Assembly (NCBI GenBank): GCA_016871155.1
Contig: VFZO01000033.1
Location: 1-35,558, forward strand
Length of the DNA: 35,558 nucleotides
Source: Acidobacteriota bacterium
Lineage (GTDB): Bacteria > Acidobacteriota > Terriglobia > Bryobacterales > Bryobacteraceae
Direction: 5' to 3'
Shown here: piece after piece, positions 23,888 through 32,834 of the stretch
Layout: the number at the start of each line of letters is the position of its first letter
Position numbering within the stretch: the first letter of the stretch is position 1
Position numbers and translations under genes: made by a program
The notes under the pieces: model-generated
Database searches by the model: none
What the model was told of the DNA's origin: nothing
What the model saw: the letters and a program-made list of their open reading frames with translations, nothing else

Positions 23888-24066
23888 CCTTCCGGTATCT
23901 CGCACCGTGAGTGGGATGGTTTCGAATGGCCGCAGCGGCGGTTCGCCCAAATTTGCGACCGTGGAAAATGGCGAGGGAAACCTTTCCTTCGACACTCCCC
24001 GGCGGGCCGTGTCGCTGGTACAGGTGAGCAGGTAGGAACTCGTCGCATGATAGGAGACGAAGTCAA
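23888..24066. other. Intergenic stretch with a possible minus-strand gene remnant
   Basis: This is the largest gap in the window between annotated genes (179 bases). On the minus strand a frame is open from 24112 to the TAG at 23849, reading PPLRPFETIPLTVRDTG and then LALSFEIKNGRL at its end, with G/C-rich third positions. A GTG at 23995 could start a 48-residue product whose tail overlaps the S41 gene. I recognise no domain, and it may be a gene remnant or chance. AGGAGA near 24050 belongs to the next plus-strand gene. I see no terminator or promoter that I would trust. Confidence 0.25.
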
Positions 24067-26055
24067 ATGCAGCCTCTACTCCTCCTAGCCGCCGCAGTCT
24101 GGATCGCGCCAACGGACCCGCGCTTCGAAGTCAACGGGCTTCCATGGCTGGCCGAGAATCAATGGGAGTTGATCCGGCTCCCCGCGCGCGCAAAGGACTC
24201 GATTCCGCCGGCCGTCTGGAACTTGGGGCTGTCGCCCAGTGGTGGCCGCATCCGCTTTCGAACCGGTTCAACGCGGGTCGCCATTCGTCTCGAGTATCCA
24301 TCGGCGCCCAACATGGCCAACATGCACGCCTTCGGCCAGACCGGCGTGGATCTCTACATCGATGGCCTCTACCGCTCCACCGCCATCGCGCCCAAAGACG
24401 CCGCCGCCGGCAAGACCGTTGAGCACGTTTTCTTCGAAAACGTTCCAAAACAGGAACGCGAAATCACGATTTATCTCCCGCTGTACAAACCGGTGAAGGT
24501 ACTCGGCATTTCTTTGGACGACGGCGCCAGTATCGCCAAAGCGCGCCGTTTTGCCCAGCCGAAACCGGTCGTCTACTATGGCACCTCAATCACACAGGGC
24601 GGTTGCGCCAGCCGCTCCGGCCTCAGCTATCAGGCGATACTTGGGCGCCAACTGAACCTGGACTTCGTAAACCTCGGTTTTTCGGGGAACGGGAAGGGCG
24701 AACCCGTTGTCGCGAACCTCGTCGCGGAGATCGATGCCTCGGCCTTCGTCCTCGACTTCGCGCAGAACAATCAACGTGTGGAGTCCTTGCGAGAAGTCTA
24801 CGAACCGTTTCTTTCGGCGATCCGCACTAAGCATCCTGCAACGCCAATCCTCGCCATCACGCCCATCGCAACATCGTCCGGCCCGGAACGCTTTGAGGAT
24901 ATGCGCCAGCACATTCGCGCAGTCGTCGCAAAGAAAATCGCGGAGGGCGACAAGCTCCTCACTCTCGTCGAAGGCTTCACACTTCTCGGCCCGACGCAGG
25001 TGGAAGGGCTTGTCGATGGCGTTCATCCCAACGATCTCGGCTTCGAATCCATGGCCGCCGGCCTGGCGCCCCACGTTGCGCTGGCGTTGAAACTGCCCCC
25101 GCCCCGCCTCGTCGACGATCGGGTAATTACGGTTCGCACGCCGGGTGCCGCGGAAATCAAGCGCCGCCAGATCGTCGATTTCATCTGGGGCGCCACCGGT
25201 TTCCCCTCCGCGAAACTCCCGGCCGCCACGACACGCAAGGCGTCCAGTCCGATCTCCACGCTTCGAAACTCCGCCGGTGTCGAAACCTTTGCGATTCGAA
25301 TGGATGCCGGCGAGGAGAACACAACACACCTCTTTAGTCCTCGAAAGGCCAACGGCGAGTTGATGGTCTTGCAGCACGGGCACGCCTGTACCTTTGACGA
25401 CGCGGCGGATCCGAAAGGCGGCGGCATGGCGGAGGCCACCGATATGCTCCTCGGCGCGGGTTACTCCGTGCTCATCGCCTACATGCCGCACATGCGCCCC
25501 GGCGACTGCCGCACCATTTCCCACAACGACATGTTCGACAGGTCGCCGCACTCGCTCCGCTACTTCCTGGAGCCGGTCGCCATCAGCTTGAACGCAATCG
25601 CCCCGCGCTTCAAACGCGTCCACATGGCGGGCCTTTCCGGCGGCGGTTGGACCACCACACTCTACGCCGCGATCGATCCGCGCATCCGCCACAGCTTTCC
25701 AGTGGCGGGAACTATCCCGCTCTATCTGCGTGTCGGCGGTTCTGTCGGGGACAAGGAACAGTACCTCGAAGAATTCTACAGGCTGGCCGGCTATCCGGAT
25801 CTGTACGTGGTCGGAGCCATGGGCGCGGGCCGCAAGCAGGTGCAGATTCTGAATCGCAAAGACAACTGCTGCTTCGGCGAGGCGCAGCACGACGCCGCCC
25901 GCATCGGCCTTCCGTACGAAGATGCGTATCGAATCTATGAACGCGCCGTGCGTGAGACCGGAGTGCAGTTCCGTCTGGTGATTGACGAAACGGCCCCCCG
26001 CCACATGATCTCCCCGGCTGCCGTGAAAATCATGCTCGACGAATTACGCCAATGA
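24067..26055 (+). CDS. Exported two-domain esterase: SGNH hydrolase fused to alpha/beta hydrolase
   Basis: This is a 662-residue protein with a signal peptide ([13 protein letters not shown]). Residues about 20-150 form a beta-sandwich like the SGNH N-terminal accessory domain. Residues about 165-340 are a GDSL/SGNH domain: nucleophile block [10 protein letters not shown] (Ser174), GFSGNG (Asn208) and [10 protein letters not shown] (Asp317, His320). After a linker, residues about 400-660 look like an alpha/beta hydrolase, with [13 protein letters not shown] (Ser524, a G-x-S-x-G elbow) and [10 protein letters not shown] (His646) as the probable catalytic histidine. Both active sites look intact. 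The likely role is deacylation of carbohydrates or other esters in the periplasm. ATG has AGGAGA nine bases upstream. The stop overlaps ackA by ATGA. Confidence 0.83.
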   Translation: MQPLLLLAAAVWIAPTDPRFEVNGLPWLAENQWELIRLPARAKDSIPPAVWNLGLSPSGGRIRFRTGSTRVAIRLEYPSAPNMANMHAFGQTGVDLYIDGLYRSTAIAPKDAAAGKTVEHVFFENVPKQEREITIYLPLYKPVKVLGISLDDGASIAKARRFAQPKPVVYYGTSITQGGCASRSGLSYQAILGRQLNLDFVNLGFSGNGKGEPVVANLVAEIDASAFVLDFAQNNQRVESLREVYEPFLSAIRTKHPATPILAITPIATSSGPERFEDMRQHIRAVVAKKIAEGDKLLTLVEGFTLLGPTQVEGLVDGVHPNDLGFESMAAGLAPHVALALKLPPPRLVDDRVITVRTPGAAEIKRRQIVDFIWGATGFPSAKLPAATTRKASSPISTLRNSAGVETFAIRMDAGEENTTHLFSPRKANGELMVLQHGHACTFDDAADPKGGGMAEATDMLLGAGYSVLIAYMPHMRPGDCRTISHNDMFDRSPHSLRYFLEPVAISLNAIAPRFKRVHMAGLSGGGWTTTLYAAIDPRIRHSFPVAGTIPLYLRVGGSVGDKEQYLEEFYRLAGYPDLYVVGAMGAGRKQVQILNRKDNCCFGEAQHDAARIGLPYEDAYRIYERAVRETGVQFRLVIDETAPRHMISPAAVKIMLDELRQ

Positions 26056-27293
26056 ACGTCTTGGTCCTCAACTGCGGAAGTTCCACTCTGAAGTTCCAGC
26101 TTATCTGGACGACGCTTGATGCGATGAAGTCCGGTGAGGATAAGTGTCTGGCGCGCGGCTGCATTGAGCGCCTTGGCGGCGAGAGCGTCATCACGCTCGA
26201 ACCAGCGGCCAGCCCGCCCAGGAAAACCAGTGAACCCCTGCACGACATTCGCGGTGCGTTGGAGTTCATCGTGCGCTGGCTGGCATCGGAGGAGTCGGGC
26301 GTGGACAGTGTCCGAAACCTGACGGGCATCCACGCCGTCGGCCATCGCGTCGTACACGGTGGTGAGCGCTTTGTTCGTTCCACGTTGTTGACGCCGGAAG
26401 TCGTCCGCCACATCGAAGATCTTACCGATCTGGCGCCGTTACACAATCCGGCCAACGTAAAAGGCATTCGCGCCGTGGAGGCCCTGCTCGGCAAGGATAT
26501 CCCGCAGGTGGCGGTCTTTGACACTGCGTTCCATCAATCGTTGCCCGAAAAATCGTTCCTCTACGCCATTCCGTACCAGTATTACCGGCGTTACGCGCTG
26601 CGCCGGTACGGCTTCCACGGCACGTCGCATCGCTACGTTGCATACAGGTACCGGCAATTACTCGGTCTGCCGAAGGAACAGACGAATATCATTACACTGC
26701 ACTTGGGCAACGGATGTTCGGCCTGCGCGATTCAAGCCGGTGTATCGATCGATGTTTCGATGGGCTTGACGCCGCTCGAAGGCTTGGTGATGGGCACACG
26801 CTCTGGCGATATCGATCCGGCCATAGCTCACTACATCGCCGCGAAAGAGGGGCTCGACGCGCACCAGGTTGAGTCGGTGCTGAACAAACAATCCGGACTC
26901 CTCGGCGTTTCCGGGCTGACTCACGACATGCGCGAGTTGCTCGCCGAGATCGACGATACCAACGATCGGCGCGCCAATTTGGCCGTCGATATCTTCTGCT
27001 ACCGCGTGCGAAAGTACATCGGTGCGTATCTCGCTGCCATGGGCGGTGCGGATGCGGTCGTCTTCACAGGCGGCATCGGGCAGAACTCGGCGAGGATTCG
27101 CGCAAAAGTCTGCGAAGGTTTGTCGTGGATGGGCCTCTCGCTCGATGCCGAAAAGAATGAGAACTGCATTCTCGGCCAGGAAGGACCTGTTCACACCAGT
27201 GGTTCCCGCTTGAAGGCCTATGTGATTCCCACCGACGAAGAACTCCTGATCGCCAGGGACACCGTTCGCTGCGTGCAGGGAGAAATACAGTAG
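26052..27293 (+). CDS. ackA: Acetate kinase
   Basis: This is a 413-residue cytoplasmic kinase that interconverts acetate plus ATP with acetyl phosphate plus ADP. Family signatures are [11 protein letters not shown] at the N-terminus (usual NCGSSSLK, Ser to Thr), [72 protein letters not shown] and FTGGIGQNS. All nucleotide and acetate-binding loops are present. It starts inside the stop of the upstream esterase gene (ATGA), so translation is coupled. No phosphotransacetylase or phosphoketolase gene, the usual partners, is in the window. Propionate or butyrate kinase is less likely because the length and motifs fit acetate kinase. Confidence 0.94.
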   Translation: MNVLVLNCGSSTLKFQLIWTTLDAMKSGEDKCLARGCIERLGGESVITLEPAASPPRKTSEPLHDIRGALEFIVRWLASEESGVDSVRNLTGIHAVGHRVVHGGERFVRSTLLTPEVVRHIEDLTDLAPLHNPANVKGIRAVEALLGKDIPQVAVFDTAFHQSLPEKSFLYAIPYQYYRRYALRRYGFHGTSHRYVAYRYRQLLGLPKEQTNIITLHLGNGCSACAIQAGVSIDVSMGLTPLEGLVMGTRSGDIDPAIAHYIAAKEGLDAHQVESVLNKQSGLLGVSGLTHDMRELLAEIDDTNDRRANLAVDIFCYRVRKYIGAYLAAMGGADAVVFTGGIGQNSARIRAKVCEGLSWMGLSLDAEKNENCILGQEGPVHTSGSRLKAYVIPTDEELLIARDTVRCVQGEIQ

Positions 27294-27295
27294 CA

Positions 27296-29443
27296 ATGCA
27301 TGTCCGGTCCGCTTTAGTCCTCGCTGTACTCGTCGCGGGCTTCTATTGGAAACTGATTGCGACCAACGAATTCGTTTGGTTCGATCATTCCGACGTCTGC
27401 TATCTAGAACTTCCCCGAATGGAGTTTCAGGCGCGCGAGTTTCATCGCGGCCGGTTCCCGTTGTGGGATCCGCACATTTGGATGGGCCAACCCCTCATTG
27501 GTCAAACGCAGCCTGGCCCGCTGCATCCTCTGAACATTGCGTTCTTGCTATTGCCCCTCACGCCTGAAGGACACCTGCGATTCGATTTTCTGAACTACTA
27601 CTACGTGTTTCTCCACTGGATCGGCGCGTGGGGCACGTATGTGCTTTGCCGCGGGCTCCGCCGGTCGTGCAGCGCCTCCGTCGTGGCGGGTTGCGTGTTT
27701 TCATTAGCCGGCTTCACCGGCTCGGCGCCTTGGGTCGATGTGCTGCTCGGCGCCATTTGGGTTCCGTGGGTCTGCCACTTTTTCCTGACGGCGCTGCGAA
27801 CCGGCCTTATGACGCCGGCGGCGTGGGCCGGGCTGTTCGCCGGGTCCATGTGGCTCAGCGGTCATCACGAATTGCCAGTGATGACCCTGGTCGCCATGGC
27901 ATTCGCCTGCCTGTGGAGCCGCGCCTGGCGCACCGCGTTCGTCGTGTTCCCGATCGCGGGATTGGTCAGCGCGGCGCAACTGTGGCCTACGATTGAGTTC
28001 GGCAAACTGGCAAAACGATGGGGGCCGGCGAACGGACCCGTGGGTTGGAACGACACGATCGCGTATCTCTCGTCCGCGACGTATTCGCTTACCCCGCGCG
28101 GCCTGATTGGCCTGGTGTTTCCGGGGCAGGGGACCAATGCCGATTCGTCTCTTTTCGCCGGGATTGTTGCCATGAGCCTCGTCGTCGTCGCGGTGTGGTC
28201 TCTGTGGCGTCTCGCGCCGATTCGCTGGTTCAGCGCCTTGGCCGTCTGCTCCGCCGTGTTCTCCCTCGGTGCGTTCACGCCTGTCCATGGTTGGCTGTAC
28301 GCGTTGATTCCGCTGCTTTCGAAGGCGCGTGTGCCATCGCGCGCGAGTGTGTTCGTGCATCTCGCCGTCGCCGTGCTCGCCGCTTATGGCGCGGACCAGG
28401 TGTTGCGTGGCCGCGCGCGCGTTCCTCTTCGCTACGCGGGCCGCGTGGCTGCGGCGCTCGGTGCGATGGCAGTCCTCGCCACCGTTCTCTTCAAGGTCGA
28501 GATGTCCAATGAAATGCTCCTGACTGCGCTGGCGGGGCTCTCCTTTCCACTTCTGGCCGGCCGGTACCCGCATTGGCTCTTCTTCCTGATGTTCGTCGAA
28601 TGGACTCCCGTCTTCACCGGCGGCTGGCAGAGCAAGTATGCGGAAGGCGCCCATCGTTTCGCCAAGTCTCTTCGCAAACACGCCGACATTGCGGACCGCC
28701 TGGGACGCGAGTCTAGCGCGGTCCGTATTCGAATCCACGATGCCGATGTGCCCGTGAACTATGGCGATCTGTATGGGGTCGACATGCAGGAAGGCTACGC
28801 CGCGGCTGCCACGGAGAACCTTCTTCATTACCCCCGGCACACCGCCTGGGCCCAGCGGCTCTACGCCGTCACCCACTACATGGCCAAAGCGCCGGACCTG
28901 CCGGACACAATGGAGATCGCGTTCCCAGGCTCCGAAGACGGTGTGAATCTCTACCGGCTCAAGGGTCCGTTGCCTCGGGCGCGCATCGTGCATCGCGTCG
29001 AGACCGTCGCGGCGTCGAATCTACTGGAGGGGCGCCTAAGCGACCCGTCGTTTGACATGGAGCGGACCGTGCTGTTTGTGAACGAAACCGCCCAAGTGGA
29101 AGAGTGTGAGCCAGGGACCGTGGACATCGCCTCCTACGCGCCGAATCGCATTCGGCTAAAAGCGGTCATGCGCTGCCGGGGAGTGGTCGTCCTGGCGGAC
29201 ACCCATTTCCCGGGCTGGCATGCCTACGTCGACGGCGTTGAGACGCCGGTCCTTGCGGCGTACGGGGGCCTGCGCGGCATCGTTGCGGGGCCGGGCCAAC
29301 ACGAAATCGATTTTCGCTACAAGCCACTGTCGGTCTATGGCGGCGGCGCGCTCACGTTGCTCGGCGTAGCGCTGACTCTCGTCATCGTTGCCATGGAAAG
29401 GCGGCTTTTGGCTGGTTCGCGTAGCGCTTCATCTGCAGCGTGA
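27296..29443 (+). CDS. YfhO-like polytopic membrane protein
   Basis: This is a 715-residue inner-membrane protein with about ten to twelve hydrophobic helices between residues 5 and 430, then a soluble region and a last helix near the C-terminus (GGGALTLLGVALTLVIVAM). Near the N-terminus, DHSDVCYLELPRMEF and GRFPLWDPHIWMGQPLIGQTQPGPLHPLNIAFLL match YfhO/GT-C-fold proteins, in which an acidic loop precedes a WDP-type motif. The segment GWHAYVDGVETPVLAAYGGLRGI, then GPGQHEIDFRYKP, is the conserved YfhO tail. YfhO proteins help glycosylate teichoic acids in Gram-positives. The role in diderms is unknown. It starts two bases after ackA and ends in a 62-base convergent overlap. Confidence 0.83.
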   Translation: MHVRSALVLAVLVAGFYWKLIATNEFVWFDHSDVCYLELPRMEFQAREFHRGRFPLWDPHIWMGQPLIGQTQPGPLHPLNIAFLLLPLTPEGHLRFDFLNYYYVFLHWIGAWGTYVLCRGLRRSCSASVVAGCVFSLAGFTGSAPWVDVLLGAIWVPWVCHFFLTALRTGLMTPAAWAGLFAGSMWLSGHHELPVMTLVAMAFACLWSRAWRTAFVVFPIAGLVSAAQLWPTIEFGKLAKRWGPANGPVGWNDTIAYLSSATYSLTPRGLIGLVFPGQGTNADSSLFAGIVAMSLVVVAVWSLWRLAPIRWFSALAVCSAVFSLGAFTPVHGWLYALIPLLSKARVPSRASVFVHLAVAVLAAYGADQVLRGRARVPLRYAGRVAAALGAMAVLATVLFKVEMSNEMLLTALAGLSFPLLAGRYPHWLFFLMFVEWTPVFTGGWQSKYAEGAHRFAKSLRKHADIADRLGRESSAVRIRIHDADVPVNYGDLYGVDMQEGYAAAATENLLHYPRHTAWAQRLYAVTHYMAKAPDLPDTMEIAFPGSEDGVNLYRLKGPLPRARIVHRVETVAASNLLEGRLSDPSFDMERTVLFVNETAQVEECEPGTVDIASYAPNRIRLKAVMRCRGVVVLADTHFPGWHAYVDGVETPVLAAYGGLRGIVAGPGQHEIDFRYKPLSVYGGGALTLLGVALTLVIVAMERRLLAGSRSASSAA

Positions 29444-31091
29444 GGGACTGCCCCGCGCCTGGCGCGATTTCGACGTCGATTGTTGGGCCGGAGAACGGCT
29501 CCACGAACTCGTGCTCTCCGTAGGCGCCCGCCTGCACGGTCACACGTCTGGTTCGCGCCTGACTCAAATTGACAAGGGTGAAGGTCACGCTGTCCGCCGT
29601 CAGCTTTTCAACAAGTGCCGCAACACTCTCCGGCAGGCCGGCGCGGCTTCCAGCCGGGTCGAAGAACCGCAGGCGGCTGTGCAAAACGTTCCCCGCCGAT
29701 CCGGGGTCATTTCCTCCAAGCACAAGATTCGCAAGTGTGCCGGCCTCCACTGGCTTGAAACGGTGCGCGAAGTCGGACGGCCGCGTGTCCGGCGTGCTGG
29801 TGTCGTTCCGCATCAGTTCCAGGTTGCGCCGCAGCCGCGCGAAGTCGGACTGAAGCGCCCGCATGGGGTAACCGGGATTCTTGCCTTGCAGAAACTGGAT
29901 CCAATGGTCGTCCTCAACTCTCTTCAGGTCGGCCGGGTCCATGGTCCAAAGATACAGATCGCGGCGGACATCCGCGTGAGTATTCGGCGTGTAGCCGTAC
30001 CAGCCCGTTTCGCCGTATTTATTCGGCAAAAGAACCCGCCCGTTCTCTTCCTTCTTGACTGCATACAGGTTTGCGATCTGGCGTCGGAGCGGCTCGGCGA
30101 ACGAGAGGTCGCCCGTTAGCAAGATCGCTTCGCCGAATGCCGTGCGCGCGCCGCGCATGTAATAGTTGCGGCCGCTCGTCGCAGGGTCGAAGTTCCACCC
30201 GAACGTGCCGCCATACCACTTGCCGCCCCACTCTCCTCCAATCTTCCCGTCCAGTCCGATGTTGGTGGGGATGTTCCCGTTGTTGGCCAGCACGCGGTCT
30301 TTCCAAGCTCCCGCGTACTCTAGCAGCCAATCGCGGTACTTCGTCTCGCCGGTCAACGCATAGGCGTTGAAGCCCAGCGTGCAGGCGCTCAGGTTCAATG
30401 GATGATCGCCGCTTACGTTGGTGGCGGTCTCGTATCGCTTCAACCGCTCCGGAGCGCCGGCAACCTCCTCGCCGCCCCAGTCATGCACCCCGGCCGGTGT
30501 CAACATCGGGCCCCGGCTTCCGTTCAAGATGCTGCGGATGATCTTGTGCCGCTTGTCATAGTTTCTGGCGTTCGCATCTTCGCCCGTATAGAACCCGGCG
30601 AAGCGGCGCACGCGCTGGATGTACTCCGCATCGCCCGGCGGTGAAAGAGCGTAGAAATGAAACGCGGCGAGGCCTTCGCCGGTATGCTCCCAATCGAACG
30701 ACGTCACGAACTCCTTGTGGAACATCCCGTCCTTCGCCATTCGCGCCGATGGCGCCTTGGCTGCCGTGAATTGGCGAAGGTGGCCCTCCCACATCTTGCG
30801 ATACAGCCGCAAAATGGAGTTGGGCGCGCCGAGCGAATGCACCAGCGGCCACGCGTTGATGGTCTCCATCGCGTCGTCGGGGCCGTCGTTGCCGCCCCAG
30901 CGCTCCACGCATTTTAGATACCCGCGCTCGTCCACATACTTCGCCGCGAACTCTTCTGCCGCTTCGGAATAGGCATGTAGCAGCGCCCGCTGCGCCAGCG
31001 CCCAATCGGGCGGAGGCATCGGCGTATCGATCTTCAGAATGGGCGGCCCGCCGGCCAGCGTGACGGACAGCAACCAGATCGCGATTCTCAT
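29382..31091 (-). CDS. Secreted protein of unknown function, possible alpha/alpha-toroid plus C-terminal beta domain
   Basis: This is a 569-residue exported protein I cannot place in a named family. The ATG at 31091 has GGGAGAA directly upstream and begins a signal peptide (RIAIWLLSVTLAGG). Residues about 30-400 are helix-rich with repeated Trp/Tyr/Gly motifs (DHPLNLSACTLGFNAYALTGETKYRDWLLEYAGAW, GGEWGGKWYGGTFGWNFDP, GETGWYGYTPNTHADV). These look like the inner helices of an alpha/alpha-barrel as in glycosidases or polysaccharide lyases. Residues about 480-560 look like a small beta-sandwich (VTFTLVNLSQARTRRVTVQAGAY). A carbohydrate-active role is a guess. The start is 39 bases from the divergent CRTAC1 gene. 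Confidence 0.72.
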   Translation of the reverse strand: MRIAIWLLSVTLAGGPPILKIDTPMPPPDWALAQRALLHAYSEAAEEFAAKYVDERGYLKCVERWGGNDGPDDAMETINAWPLVHSLGAPNSILRLYRKMWEGHLRQFTAAKAPSARMAKDGMFHKEFVTSFDWEHTGEGLAAFHFYALSPPGDAEYIQRVRRFAGFYTGEDANARNYDKRHKIIRSILNGSRGPMLTPAGVHDWGGEEVAGAPERLKRYETATNVSGDHPLNLSACTLGFNAYALTGETKYRDWLLEYAGAWKDRVLANNGNIPTNIGLDGKIGGEWGGKWYGGTFGWNFDPATSGRNYYMRGARTAFGEAILLTGDLSFAEPLRRQIANLYAVKKEENGRVLLPNKYGETGWYGYTPNTHADVRRDLYLWTMDPADLKRVEDDHWIQFLQGKNPGYPMRALQSDFARLRRNLELMRNDTSTPDTRPSDFAHRFKPVEAGTLANLVLGGNDPGSAGNVLHSRLRFFDPAGSRAGLPESVAALVEKLTADSVTFTLVNLSQARTRRVTVQAGAYGEHEFVEPFSGPTIDVEIAPGAGQSLTLQMKRYANQPKAAFPWQR

Positions 31092-31130
31092 TTCTCCCCA
31101 CTCTATTCGAAAATGACAGAATGGGAAACG

Positions 31131-32834
31131 ATGAACCGGCGGACCTTCATTCGCTCCCTGAGCCGGACCGCCGCTGTCTTTTCCACTGCCGATCTCTTGC
31201 AAAGCGCGGGACTCGGCGTAACATTCACCAACCGGGCGCGCGAGGCGGGGTTGAACGCACGGATGGTCTACGGCAGCGAGAATCGTAATCGCTTCCTGCT
31301 GGAGACGACCGGCAGCGGTGCCGCCTTTTTCGATTACGACCACGATGGCTGGCTCGACATCTTTCTCGTCAACGGGACGAGATTTGAGGCGGTGGCCGGG
31401 CCCGCGCCGGTCAGCCGGCTCTACAAGAACAATCGCGACGGCACGTTCACCGACGTTACATCGGCCGCCGGCATCGCCCGCACAGGATGGGGCGCCGGTT
31501 GCTGCGCCGGCGACTTTGACAACGATGGTCTCGACGATCTGTTCGTTTCCTACTGGGGCGATTGCGCCCTGTGGAAGAACCTGGGCAATGGGCGGTTCAT
31601 CGATGTCGCTGCCAAGGCCGGCGTTACGACGCGTACCAAATCCGGTTTGAAACGGCACAATACCGGCTGCGCATTTCTCGACTACGACAAGGATGGACAC
31701 CTGGATCTGTTCGTCGCGAATTACATCGACTTCGATCCGAAGACCGCGCCGCTTCCGGAATCCGGCCCCTGCAAATATAAGGGAATCCTCGTGGCGTGCG
31801 GCCCCCCGGGATTGAAGGGCGGCCGGAACATCCTGTTCCGCAACAACGGCGACGGTACGTTCACGGATGTCTCCGAAACATCCGGCATTCTCAAAACTCC
31901 GGGCACCTATGGCCTGGGTGTGACCGTCGCGGACTTCGACGATGACGGCTACCCCGACATTTACGTCGCCAACGACTCCACGTCTTCCACGCTCTACCGC
32001 AACAACCGCGACGGCACGTTTTCCGATGTTGCGATTGAGTCCGGCGTGGCCTATTCGCCGGATGGAAAACCGCAGGCCGGCATGGGCGTCGGCGTTGCCG
32101 ACTATGACAACGATGGCCGCTTCGACATCGTCAAAACCAACTTCGCCGGCGACACCTCCAGCTTGTATCGCAACGCCGGCGAGGGCGCGTTTGAGGACCA
32201 GACCTTCCAGGCCGGCCTTGGCCGCGTCACGCGCTTCCTTGGCTGGGGCGCGGCATTCGTGGATATCGACAACGACGGATGGCGCGATGTCGTCCTCTGC
32301 AACGGTCACGTCTACCCGGAGGTGGGCGATAGCGCGGAGGAATCCGGTTATCGTCAGCGAAAGGTTGTCTACCGGAATCTGGCGAACGGCAAATTTCAGG
32401 AAGTCTCCGGGCAGCTCGGTCCCGGCATCGCGGAGAAAGTCCCCGGCCGCGGCATGGCCGTTGGCGATTTCGATAACGACGGCAGCCTGGACCTTTTGGT
32501 GAACTGCATCAACGCTCCGCCCCAATTACTCCGGTGCGAACGGGAGGCTGCGGGCAATTGGCTCAAGATCAAATGCATCGGCACCAAATCGAACCGGACC
32601 GGCATCGGTGCCCGCGTCTACTGCACTGCTGGCGCGCTTCGACAGACCGACGAGGTGCGCAGCGGCGGCAGCTACCTGTCGCAAAGCGATCTGCGCATCC
32701 ACTTCGGGCTGGCGGGAGAGACGGCCGCGTCGATCGAAGTCCGTTGGCCCAGCGGCATCGTCGACAAAGCGCGCATCGAAGCGGTGAACCGTATCGTGAC
32801 AATCGTCGAGGGTCAGGGCATTACCGGCGCGTAG
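31131..32834 (+). CDS. CRTAC1-family seven-bladed FG-GAP protein with ASPIC/UnbV domain
   Basis: This is a 567-residue protein with a Tat-like signal (NRRTFIRSLSRTAAVFSTADLL). The ATG at 31131 is preferred to one at 31113 because it starts the twin-arginine signal cleanly. Seven calcium-binding repeats are visible: DYDHDGWLD, DFDNDGLDD, DYDKDGHLD, DFDDDGYPD, DYDNDGRFD, DIDNDGWRD and DFDNDGSLD, often preceded by LYxNNRDGTF. A full ASPIC/UnbV domain ends the protein (NWLKIKCIGTKSNRTGIGARVYC, SGGSYLSQSDLRIHFGLAG, IEVRWPSGIVDKARI). It is thought to bind calcium and act outside the cytoplasm; no reaction is known. Its end overlaps the TPR gene by 14 bases. It is longer than the CRTAC1 paralogue at 19548-21065. 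Confidence 0.88.
   Translation: MNRRTFIRSLSRTAAVFSTADLLQSAGLGVTFTNRAREAGLNARMVYGSENRNRFLLETTGSGAAFFDYDHDGWLDIFLVNGTRFEAVAGPAPVSRLYKNNRDGTFTDVTSAAGIARTGWGAGCCAGDFDNDGLDDLFVSYWGDCALWKNLGNGRFIDVAAKAGVTTRTKSGLKRHNTGCAFLDYDKDGHLDLFVANYIDFDPKTAPLPESGPCKYKGILVACGPPGLKGGRNILFRNNGDGTFTDVSETSGILKTPGTYGLGVTVADFDDDGYPDIYVANDSTSSTLYRNNRDGTFSDVAIESGVAYSPDGKPQAGMGVGVADYDNDGRFDIVKTNFAGDTSSLYRNAGEGAFEDQTFQAGLGRVTRFLGWGAAFVDIDNDGWRDVVLCNGHVYPEVGDSAEESGYRQRKVVYRNLANGKFQEVSGQLGPGIAEKVPGRGMAVGDFDNDGSLDLLVNCINAPPQLLRCEREAAGNWLKIKCIGTKSNRTGIGARVYCTAGALRQTDEVRSGGSYLSQSDLRIHFGLAGETAASIEVRWPSGIVDKARIEAVNRIVTIVEGQGITGA

Noticed and set aside
24586-26004. Long minus-strand open frame across the esterase fusion
   Set aside because: It is antisense to a protein with two intact catalytic sets. 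No domain is seen in the minus translation.
31400-32520. Recurring near-identical DNA segments (AACAACCGCGACGGC-like)
   Set aside because: They encode the seven FG-GAP repeats of one protein, so they are not a CRISPR array or mobile repeat.
31092-32525. Extension of the unknown secreted protein upstream to 32525
   Set aside because: The extension is antisense to the CRTAC1 gene. The ATG at 31091 has a ribosome site and a signal peptide.
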